Both the position numbers and the translations under genes were made by a program. The notes below the pieces were generated by a model, which saw only the letters and a list, made by a program, of their open reading frames with translations, did not search any database and was not told the DNA's origin. Below are positions 1 to 4,907 of a stretch of 15,137 nt of DNA, in pieces; the first letter of the stretch is position 1, and each line of letters begins with the position of its first letter. Source of the DNA: JBCKUK01 sp038924905 (lineage in GTDB: Bacteria; Pseudomonadota; Gammaproteobacteria; Burkholderiales; Methylophilaceae). Where the stretch lies: positions 1-15,137 of the forward strand of contig JBCKUK010000031.1 in the NCBI GenBank assembly GCA_038924905.1, given 5' to 3'.

Positions 1-1
1 G

Positions 2-658
2 CTGGCTGTCGACCTCAAAGCCCACGGTGGCGATCCCGCCGCGATCAAATCGGTCAGCATTGACATGTCGCCCGCCTTCATCAAGGGGGTGAGCCAGAGC
101 CTGCCCCATGCCCGCATCACCTTCGACAAGTTCCACGTCATTGCCCACGCCTCTACTGCGGTGGATAAAACCCGCCGTATCGAACAGAAGACTGATCCGG
201 CCCTCAAGGGGATGCGCTGGAAGCTGCTCAGGCGCTACGACAGCCTGAATGCTGACAGCCGTGCTGAGATGGACAGCTTGCTGGTCCAGCTCACTACCAA
301 ACGCACGGCGCGTGCTTGGGTATATCGGGAGAATCTGAGGGAAATCCTCGGACGAAAGCAGATTAACGTGGTGCGCGCCATGCTTGCACAGTGGTGTACC
401 AATGTCATGCGTTCCAAGGTCGAACCTATGAAGGAAGTCGCCCGCATGATCCGCAACCATCTGGAAGGGATCATTGCCTGGGCGCAAACGCGCCAGACCA
501 ACGGCTTCCTCGAAGCCTTCAACGGACTGTTCCAAGCCGCCAAGCGCAAGGCGCGTGGCTACGGCAGGCTCTCCACGATTCGTACCGTGATCTTCCTGCT
601 CGCAGGCAGACTCGACTTCTCGAAACTCAATCCACATGTCAGCACTCAACCCACTTGA
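2..658 (+). CDS. ISL3-family transposase, C-terminal part (5' truncated by window edge)
   Basis: The frame is open from the window edge, so the first in-frame ATG (65) is internal rather than the true start. About 218 residues are visible of a family usually near 400. Recognisable ISL3 features are the S-x-D-M-S-P-A-F stretch, whose Asp (codon at 62-64) is probably one of the acidic catalytic residues; the following ITFDKFHVIAH segment; and near the C-terminus NGFLEAFNGLFQAAKRKARGY, where the Glu (codon at about 512-514) is the likely last residue of the DDE triad. The enzyme would catalyse cut-and-paste movement of the element. The visible part shows no internal stop or frameshift, so it may be active if the N-terminal part is intact. 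The stop codon lies 14 bases before the proposed end of the element, as is common for compact insertion sequences. Confidence 0.9.
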   Translation: MAVDLKAHGGDPAAIKSVSIDMSPAFIKGVSQSLPHARITFDKFHVIAHASTAVDKTRRIEQKTDPALKGMRWKLLRRYDSLNADSRAEMDSLLVQLTTKRTARAWVYRENLREILGRKQINVVRAMLAQWCTNVMRSKVEPMKEVARMIRNHLEGIIAWAQTRQTNGFLEAFNGLFQAAKRKARGYGRLSTIRTVIFLLAGRLDFSKLNPHVSTQPT

Positions 659-672
659 AATTCAACAGAGCC
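650..672. repeat. Right terminal inverted repeat of the ISL3-type element (proposed)
   Basis: The bases after and overlapping the transposase stop, read on the minus strand from 672, begin GGCTCTGTTGAATTTCAAG. ISL3-family ends characteristically start GGCTC. The partner repeat is outside the window, so the length of the repeat is not established. Confidence 0.6.
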
Positions 673-1693
673 TTATTTTATTAGCCCCCTTTGTAGGTCC
701 CTTTGCTGATACCTGGCCAAAAGGACGGGTAATGCTGGTGGCCAATGGCCTTAAATTTTTAGGCGCAGCGGGCATGTTATCAGGACTGCATCCTTTACTG
801 GCTTACGGCATGGTAGGCATAGGCGCAGCGGCTTATTCTCCCGCCAAATACGGTATTTTGAGTGAGCTTGTCAGCGCAGATAAACTCATCAAAGCCAATA
901 GCATGATGGAAGGTTCGACCATAGTCGCCATTCTTCTGGGCGCGGTGCTGGGCGGTTTTTGCTGGCTGATTATTCTGTGTCAGGCGCACTGACCGCCATC
1001 GCCATCTGTTATTTGCTGGCGTCAGCTACCAATTTACTTATACCGTGCTTGGCTCCTGCTCACCCACTGAAGCACTTTGCCCCCAGGATATTGGTGAAAG
1101 ATTTTATACACGCGCTGCGCGCACTATTTAACAACCCAGATGCGCGTTTTTCACTCATCGGTACCAGTGTATTTTGGGGCACTGGCAGCACGCTGCGCTT
1201 TCTACTGGTGGCCTGGGTACCAATTGCGCTGCATATCACAGACCTCAGCACGGCAGCCAATTTAAGCGGCGCGGTCGCCATCGGCATCGCGCTTGGTGCA
1301 TTTGGTGCAGCTAAATTTGTGAGCTTAAGGACTATCAACCGCGCCTTGCCTGCCGGCATTTTGATTGGCGCACTGATTATGGCATTCGCGTTTGTGGGTA
1401 ATCTCTATCTTGCGATATTCATGCTCATCCTGGTAGGCGCTTGTGGAGGCTTTTATGTAGTGCCGCTAAACGCGTTATTGCAAGAGCGCGGGCGTGAAAC
1501 TGTGGGCTCTGGCCACGCCATCGCCATACAAAATTTCTTTGAAAATTTTTGCATGTTGCTCATGGTCGGCTTCTACACGCTACTTGCCAAAGGCGGCGCA
1601 TCGGTAATCACATCAACCATAGGGGTAGGGGCGCTGGTTCTGGTATCCATTTCACTATTGGCATACCTGCGGATATTTTCCAGCACCAAATAA
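673..1693 (+). pseudogene. lplT: Lysophospholipid transporter LplT, 5' end removed by IS insertion and frameshifted
   Basis: Known LplT proteins are inner-membrane MFS carriers of about 400 residues that flip lysophospholipids inward for re-acylation by Aas. The two open segments here (about 673-957 and 961-1693, in different frames) together match the family from the third transmembrane region to the C-terminus. Visible blocks include LLAPFVGPFADTWPKGRVM, GIGAAAYSPAKYGILSEL, KANSMMEGSTIVAILLG, ARFSLIGTSVFWGTGSTLRF and VVPLNALLQERGRETVGSG. Roughly the first 60 residues are missing: homology starts exactly at the proposed IS end. The frames are joined at a run of five T (956-960). A sixth T would restore GGF-LLADYSVSGALTA, so a one-base deletion or a sequencing error is the simplest reading. 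An ATG at 636 inside the IS end is in frame with the first segment, giving a 118-codon hybrid frame of no evident function. The 5' part of lplT may survive on the far side of the IS. Confidence 0.85.
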
Positions 1694-1820
1694 TCTAATG
1701 AAAATCACTAGCTGCATTTCATGACTTTAGGCAAAGCAATTTTTTTGACTGTGTGTAGAGTTCATTTCACGTTGTGCAATTGTCTTTGGGCAAAAGCAGA
1801 TCGGACTTAAAATTAACTTA

Positions 1821-1824
1821 AGGA
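1821..1824 (+). promoter_or_regulatory. Ribosome binding site of pqqA
   Basis: AGGA within TTAAGGAAATTATT lies seven bases before the ATG at 1832. It supports translation of the very short pqqA frame, which would otherwise be easily overlooked. Confidence 0.7.
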
Positions 1825-1831
1825 AATTATT

Positions 1832-1903
1832 ATGTGGACCAAACCAGCAGCTACCGAAATGCGTTTCGGTTTTGAAGTAACAATGTATGTTTGCAATCGT
1901 TAA
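1832..1903 (+). CDS. pqqA: Coenzyme PQQ precursor peptide PqqA
   Basis: This is a 23-residue peptide beginning MWTKPA and ending YVCNR. PqqA is the ribosomally made substrate for pyrroloquinoline quinone. PqqE, with the chaperone PqqD, cross-links the conserved Glu and Tyr, which are then excised and matured by other Pqq enzymes. The hallmark E-x-x-x-Y is present as GFEVTMY with Glu15 and Tyr19, and the length equals that of Klebsiella and Pseudomonas PqqA. A ribosome binding site precedes it and a strong terminator follows 53 bases after the stop, so it looks like a complete small transcription unit. None of pqqB, C, D or E is in the window; the neighbours are a broken lplT and the convergent mltA. 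It may be an extra precursor copy served by enzymes encoded elsewhere. Cys21 is a small deviation from the common Ala or Ser at that position. Identification rests on the motif and length and is strong for so short a gene. Confidence 0.88.
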   Translation: MWTKPAATEMRFGFEVTMYVCNR

Positions 1904-1935
1904 GATTGTATACATCGTATAGCGCAATCGCTAAG
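1893..1935 (+). repeat. Short direct repeat of the pqqA 3' end
   Basis: GCAATCGTTAAG (1893-1904, the last codons and stop of pqqA) recurs as GCAATCGCTAAG at 1924-1935, 31 bases on, with one mismatch. A GTAT lies shortly upstream of both copies. It may be a remnant of a second tandem pqqA end or a small slippage duplication. Confidence 0.4.
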
Positions 1936-1955
1936 TTTTAGTTTTTGCCGTACAT

Positions 1956-1983
1956 AAAAATGGGAGCCTCGGCTCTCATTTTT
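1956..1983. terminator. Bidirectional rho-independent terminator between pqqA and mltA
   Basis: AAAAATGGGAGC, a CTCG loop and GCTCTCATTTTT form a 12-bp stem with a single G-T pair. A-rich and T-rich arms on the two sides let it work in both directions. It lies between the stop of pqqA (plus strand) and the stop of mltA (minus strand), exactly where two convergent transcripts should end. Confidence 0.9.
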
Positions 1984-1996
1984 ACTTGGCATGATT

Positions 1997-3241
1997 TTAT
2001 TTGGTATTGATCGGCCATGCCTTTGGCAATAACACCCACATTTTACCTTGCTGCTTCATCGCACCTGCCTGACGACCCGCCTCCAACCCCGCACCCCAGA
2101 AAAAATCTGCGCGCACGCCGCCTTTAATTGCACCGCCAGTGTCTTGCGCCAGCATCAGGCGCTGCAATGGCTTGCTGGTATTGGGATAGGTGGTAGAGAG
2201 AAATATTGGCGCACCCAGCGGCACATAAAGCGGGTCTATCGCTACACTTCGCTCTGCGGCAAGAGGCACACCAAGCGCGCCTAGCGGACCTGAGAGGCCA
2301 ACCGGCAATTCGCGGAAAAATACATAGCTGGGGTTGCTATTGAGCAGATCGTGTAGCTTGTCCAGATTTTTGCGTGCCCAATCCTTGATGCCCTGCATCG
2401 AAGCCTTATCAATAGTAAGTTCGCCGCGGTCAATCAGCACGCGGCCGATGGATTGATAGGCCTGCCCGTTTTGATCAGCATAGCCAACAGCTACTTGCTC
2501 GCCATTTTCCAGCTGCACAATACCTGAACCCTGAATCTGTAAAAAGAACAGGTCAATGATGTCGTCTACCCAAATCAGCTCTTTGCCACGCAGTGGAGAT
2601 TGCTCGGTATCTATTTCGCTGCGATTGTAATAAGGCACGACCTTATTTTCCGTAAGCCTGCCGCGCACGCGCTTATTTGCCAGCTCGGGGTAAAGGCTGC
2701 CCAGCTCCACAGTGATTAAATCATCCGGTTTGCTGTACAAGGGATAGCGATAGACGCTGGTCTGGCTACGGCTACCCTTCAGCAAGGGTTGGTAATAACC
2801 GGTAATCAGGCCGCTATCAGTGGCGTCAGCATTGGTAGCGCGATAAGGCATGAAATGCTGCTTGAAGTAACCTTGTATAGTCTCATTATTCGGATTATTC
2901 AACGCGCTGGCGGCTTCACACGCTGCTTGCCAGGGCTGCTTATTTTTAAGCGTGCTGCAACTTTGCAACCACGCGCCCCAGGATTTTGTAAGGTCATCCT
3001 GGGTAAAACCATCCATATCATCCCAACTTGCTACGCGCAATAGATCATAATAATTAACGGCCTCGGGTGCTTTGATTGTCTCCCCAGGCTTGGTCGTATC
3101 TAATGGAATTTGTATCGGCGCCTGCCCGGCTGGCGGGCCTGGTTGCTTGGCCGGTTCCGGCTTAGCTTTCTGACCAGCACAAGCAACCAATACTAGCGCA
3201 AGCAACAGTGGGCTAAAACGAATCATGATGGCGCGTAACAT
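1997..3241 (-). CDS. mltA: Membrane-bound lytic murein transglycosylase A
   Basis: MltA is an outer-membrane lipoprotein that cleaves the glycan strands of peptidoglycan to leave 1,6-anhydromuramyl ends, serving wall remodelling and recycling. The N-terminus is a lipoprotein signal ending LVLVACAG, the lipobox Cys becoming residue 1 of the mature protein, followed by a Pro/Ala/Lys-rich linker (about residues 22-55). The barrel domain includes TGYYQPLLKGSRS and FFLQIQGSGIVQL. The C-terminal 3D domain holds AQDTGGAIKGGVRADFFWG (from about residue 365), with the conserved Asp residues of the active site. The length of 414 is normal for betaproteobacteria. The start at 3241 gives MLRAIMIRF; the internal ATG at 3226 (MIRFSPLLL) gives a neater signal peptide, and neither has an obvious ribosome binding site. 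It follows apaG by 19 bases, so the two are probably co-transcribed, ending at the terminator at 1956-1983. Confidence 0.93.
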   Translation of the reverse strand: MLRAIMIRFSPLLLALVLVACAGQKAKPEPAKQPGPPAGQAPIQIPLDTTKPGETIKAPEAVNYYDLLRVASWDDMDGFTQDDLTKSWGAWLQSCSTLKNKQPWQAACEAASALNNPNNETIQGYFKQHFMPYRATNADATDSGLITGYYQPLLKGSRSQTSVYRYPLYSKPDDLITVELGSLYPELANKRVRGRLTENKVVPYYNRSEIDTEQSPLRGKELIWVDDIIDLFFLQIQGSGIVQLENGEQVAVGYADQNGQAYQSIGRVLIDRGELTIDKASMQGIKDWARKNLDKLHDLLNSNPSYVFFRELPVGLSGPLGALGVPLAAERSVAIDPLYVPLGAPIFLSTTYPNTSKPLQRLMLAQDTGGAIKGGVRADFFWGAGLEAGRQAGAMKQQGKMWVLLPKAWPINTK

Positions 3242-3260
3242 TTTGCAAGGATGCCGGGGT

Positions 3261-3644
3261 CTAATGCAGCACGCGCGGCATAGTGAGTGTAAATGGCGCT
3301 ATGGCCGCATCAAATTGGGTGCCGTCTTCTGCCGTTATCTGATAGCCGCCATGCATAGTACCAACCGGCGTATTAAGCACCGAGCCGCTGGTGTACTGAA
3401 AATGCTCACCTGGCTTGAGCAGCGGCTGCACCCCCACCACACCGAGGCCGCGCACTTCCTGAATGCTGCCGGTTGCATCGGTAATAACCCAATGGCGGCT
3501 GATAAGCTGTGCGGACATGCTGCCTGTATTGGTGATGGTGATGGTGTAAGAAAATACGTAGCGATTTTGCTCGACGTCCGATTGCTCCGCTATGTAGGCA
3601 GTTTCTACAGCCACCGAAAATTCATAGCGTTTATCCGTTGTCAT
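3261..3644 (-). CDS. apaG: ApaG domain protein
   Basis: This is a 127-residue protein of the ApaG family, an all-beta immunoglobulin-like fold. Its cellular role is not settled; mutants in enterobacteria were linked to Co2+ resistance and Mg2+ efflux, and the same domain occurs in some F-box proteins. Family features visible are the N-terminal strand ending in VAVETAYI, the FSYTITITNTG strand, the SRHWVITDA segment, the glycine-rich GLGVVGVQPLLKPGE turn (about residues 85-100), and FQYTSGSVLNTPVGTMHGGYQ, which is strongly conserved. The length is as expected and the frame is intact. It starts 11 bases after the thiG fragment stop and is followed by mltA 19 bases later, so it is a middle gene of the minus-strand run. 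No strong ribosome binding site is seen; translation may be coupled to the upstream frame. Confidence 0.93.
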   Translation of the reverse strand: MTTDKRYEFSVAVETAYIAEQSDVEQNRYVFSYTITITNTGSMSAQLISRHWVITDATGSIQEVRGLGVVGVQPLLKPGEHFQYTSGSVLNTPVGTMHGGYQITAEDGTQFDAAIAPFTLTMPRVLH

Positions 3645-3655
3645 AGTAAATATCT

Positions 3656-4066
3656 TTACGAAATCATGCCGGTGGTGGGTGAGCTGGGCGCGGCAGAATA
3701 GAGCTTTTTCGGCATGCGGCCAGCCAGATAGGCGTCACGACCGGCTTCTATTGCTCTTTTCATGGCGCTGGCCATCAAAATCGGGTCGCGCGCCGCGGCT
3801 ATTGCAGTATTCATCAGCACGCCGTCGCAGCCTAATTCCATAGCAATCGCCGCATCAGAAGCCGTGCCTACGCCAGCATCAACCAGCACCGGCACCTGGG
3901 CATTTTCGATAATAATCTGCAAATTCCAAGGGTTAAGTATGCCCATGCCGGAGCCTATCAATGAGGCCAGTGGCATCACTGCGCAACAACCAATCTGTTC
4001 CAGCTGCTTGGCGATAATGGGGTCATCCGAGCAGTACACCATCACATCAAAACCATCTTTCACCAG
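3656..4066 (-). pseudogene. thiG: Thiazole synthase ThiG, C-terminal half only
   Basis: ThiG builds the thiazole phosphate of thiamine from 1-deoxyxylulose-5-phosphate, dehydroglycine and ThiS thiocarboxylate; the full enzyme has about 260 residues. Here only the last ~137 residues match, from VKDGFDVMVYCSDDP through IGSGMGILNPWNL, PVLVDAGVGTASDAAIAMELG, GVLMNTAIAAARDP and AGRMPKKLYSA to the end. These blocks of the TIM barrel include the phosphate-binding glycines. The N-terminal half, which carries the Schiff-base lysine (Lys96 in Bacillus subtilis, in a WIKLEV-type segment), is gone, so the fragment cannot be an active synthase. Upstream of 4064 the frame stays open to about 4155 but reads into hemE-like and then unrelated sequence overlapping brnA. 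No thiS is present. The downstream apaG and mltA remain in the same orientation. A GTG at 4063 could start a 135-residue product, but nothing supports its use. Confidence 0.88.
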
Positions 4067-4108
4067 GACATTGCCGACTTCGCGTGCTATTACTTCGGGG
4101 TTGGATAG
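4064..4108 (-). pseudogene. hemE-like internal fragment fused in frame to the thiG remnant
   Basis: Fifteen codons just upstream of the thiG remnant read LSNPEVIAREVGNVL. Residues 298-312 of the intact HemE in this window read LSNPTVIEREVGNVL, 13 of 15 identical. At DNA level the last seven codons (4064-4084 and 5037-5057) are identical over 21 bases, while the first eight differ at almost every third base. The fragment is in frame with thiG and ends precisely where thiG similarity begins, the shared Val-Leu codons being a possible crossover point. Further upstream (to 4135) similarity fades. It could come from a diverged second hemE copy; chance similarity is unlikely given the identical stretch. 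Confidence 0.6.
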
Positions 4109-4130
4109 CTCATGCCCATCACTTTCCAGC

Positions 4131-4433
4131 CTAAACTGAGGAATGATTTTTAAGCCAGTCTTTTAGAGCATCGTTCATACGAGTTTGCCAGCCAGCGCCT
4201 GATGCGCGAAATGCCGCAATCACCTCTCGATCAAAGCGAATGGCAACCTGTTCTTTAGTACCAGAGCCCATAGGCCGCCCGCGCCGCTTGATTGCGGTCG
4301 CTAATTCTTCTTTGGTGGCGGGGCGTTCGTTTTCATCCACACCATCCCAGACGTAGTAACCACCAGCAGGGGGGGCCTCCATCGCTTTAAGAATCTTTTC
4401 ACGTTCACTCATCTTCTTGGGCAAGCCACTCAT
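4131..4433 (-). CDS. brnA: BrnA-family antitoxin
   Basis: This is a 100-residue antitoxin of the BrnA/COG3514 type. The partner of BrnT, it binds and neutralises the toxin and, as a DNA-binding protein with a ribbon-helix-helix-like C-terminus, represses its own promoter. Visible features are a charged N-terminal half, the basic RRGRPMGSGTKEQVAIRFD strand (about residues 50-68) and the signature ASGAGWQTRMNDALKDWLK near the C-terminus. The start at 4433 is chosen over the longer frame (4505) because GGAGG sits at 4440-4444 with proper spacing; a further in-frame ATG is at 4412. The gene overlaps the end of brnT by 29 bases, which implies translational coupling. Its stop codon lies inside the open frame running into the hemE/thiG fragment, so the module abuts the rearrangement junction directly. 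Confidence 0.88.
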   Translation of the reverse strand: MSGLPKKMSEREKILKAMEAPPAGGYYVWDGVDENERPATKEELATAIKRRGRPMGSGTKEQVAIRFDREVIAAFRASGAGWQTRMNDALKDWLKNHSSV

Positions 4434-4698
4434 AATATGCCTCCGTTTCAAGTTCGCTCGCAGGTCGAAAGCTGATAATGCGTACTGCGCTTTCTGGGTC
4501 AACATGCACCACTGTCACCACTGCCAGCCGGTTCAGGACGTATGAAAACGACAGGGTTCGTGCTTCACTATTGCGTGTCACCGGAACATCCAGCCGGTAG
4601 TGCGAATCCAGCACAATATTGGCATCTGCAAAATCAAGACCATGCTTTGCAAGATTCGCTAGGCGTTTGGCTTCGTGCCAATCTAGCTGTCGCTTCAT
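4405..4698 (-). CDS. brnT: BrnT-family ribonuclease toxin
   Basis: This is a 97-residue toxin of the BrnT family (COG2929), a RelE-like fold RNase that blocks translation when not bound by BrnA. The family signature is at the N-terminus: DWHEAKRLANLAKHGLDFADA (residues 6-26), followed by a beta-sheet core with RTLSFSYVLNRLAVVTVVH, and RIISFRPAS near residues 73-81, where the conserved arginines lie. The length is normal and the frame intact. It is the first gene of the pair, the usual toxin-first order for brnTA. No ribosome binding site precedes the ATG at 4698, and the predicted -10 box ends only seven bases before it, so the transcript may be leaderless. The module lies between two hemE-like scraps and beside the cut end of thiG, suggesting acquisition with, or stabilisation of, the rearranged segment. 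Confidence 0.9.
   Translation of the reverse strand: MKRQLDWHEAKRLANLAKHGLDFADANIVLDSHYRLDVPVTRNSEARTLSFSYVLNRLAVVTVVHVDPESAVRIISFRPASELETEAYYEWLAQEDE
4440..4444 (-). promoter_or_regulatory. Ribosome binding site deciding the brnA start
   Basis: On the minus strand GGAGG is followed by CATATT and the ATG at 4433. This strong site inside brnT sets the brnA start at 4433 rather than at the upstream end of the open frame (4505). Confidence 0.75.
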
Positions 4699-4705
4699 TT
4701 GGATA

Positions 4706-4735
4706 ATTGTAGATGCATTAAATACATTTAGTCAA
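4706..4735 (-). promoter_or_regulatory. brnTA promoter
   Basis: On the minus strand TTGACT (4735-4730) and TACAAT (4711-4706) are separated by 18 bases, a near-consensus sigma70-type promoter. Transcription would begin at or next to the brnT ATG (4698), implying a leaderless or nearly leaderless message. The promoter is well placed to drive both brnT and brnA. Confidence 0.7.
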
Positions 4736-4752
4736 TAATTTTTTGTAGATGC
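4707..4752. promoter_or_regulatory. Possible BrnA operator sites
   Basis: TTGTAGATGC occurs at 4707-4716 and again at 4743-4752, 36 bases apart. Between the -35 and -10 boxes, ATGCATTAAATACAT (4713-4727) forms an imperfect inverted repeat with arms ATGCAT and ATACAT. Repeats over and next to the promoter fit the autoregulation known for BrnA antitoxins. The assignment is inference. Confidence 0.45.
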
Positions 4753-4907
4753 GTTTAATCCGGCAGCTTTATCTTCTTGATGAAATTAGAGATGGTATTG
4801 ACGGCTTAGGCGATGCACGGCATCGATCATCGCGCCAGCATTTTAGCTCCGACATAGCCTGAAAGGTTAGTCTCCACTGAAACTTGGCCTGTGGTGATTT
4901 TATAAAG
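4736..4907. other. Intergenic stretch between brnT promoter and hemE
   Basis: No complete gene is seen here. It contains the second TTGTAGATGC copy (4743-4752) and the hemE 3' remnant (4786-4842). It also contains an unrecognised open stretch on the minus strand that follows the hemE stop in the same frame (ITTGQVSVETNL... to a TGA near 4829), without its own start codon or ribosome binding site. No terminator hairpin with a T run was found after hemE. Confidence 0.5.
4786..4842 (-). pseudogene. Remnant of a second, diverged hemE 3' end
   Basis: On the minus strand this reads NAGAMIDAVHRLSRQYHL and a TAA stop. The end of the intact HemE reads NAACMIDSVHSLSRQYHL and stop, so 14 of 18 residues and the stop position agree, although many codons use different third bases. 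A TAA immediately upstream (4843-4845) marks where similarity ends. The copy is too diverged to be a fresh duplication; it is either an old duplicate or came with foreign DNA. It lies 65 bases beyond the real hemE stop and on the hemE side of brnTA. Confidence 0.8.

Larger units (their letters stand above)
1..672 (+). mobile_element. Right-hand part of an ISL3-family insertion sequence
   Basis: This stretch carries the C-terminal part of a DDE transposase and the right end of its insertion sequence; the left end lies outside the window. The right boundary is placed at 672 because the last bases, read outward on the minus strand, start GGCTCTGTTG, which fits the GGCTC-type terminal inverted repeats of ISL3 elements. 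Similarity to the lplT-like transporter begins at the very next bases. ISL3 elements usually make an 8-bp target duplication, and the AT-rich TTATTTTA at 673-680 would be one copy. The other copy and the left repeat cannot be checked here. The boundary is an inference good to a few bases. Confidence 0.8.

Noticed and set aside
391..684. Second plus-strand open frame inside the transposase
   Set aside because: It is an out-of-frame reading of the transposase gene without family features.
1727..1927. Minus-strand open frame of 66 codons
   Set aside because: It overlaps pqqA on the opposite strand, has no family features, and pqqA explains the coding signal here.
3656..4063. Possible stand-alone gene starting at the GTG at 4063
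   Set aside because: The GTG is an internal valine codon of thiG (VKDGF) without a ribosome binding site, and the product would lack the catalytic half.
4434..4505. Longer brnA start at 4505
   Set aside because: The extra 24 residues are an out-of-frame reading of brnT; the ATG at 4433 has a strong ribosome binding site and the expected family length.
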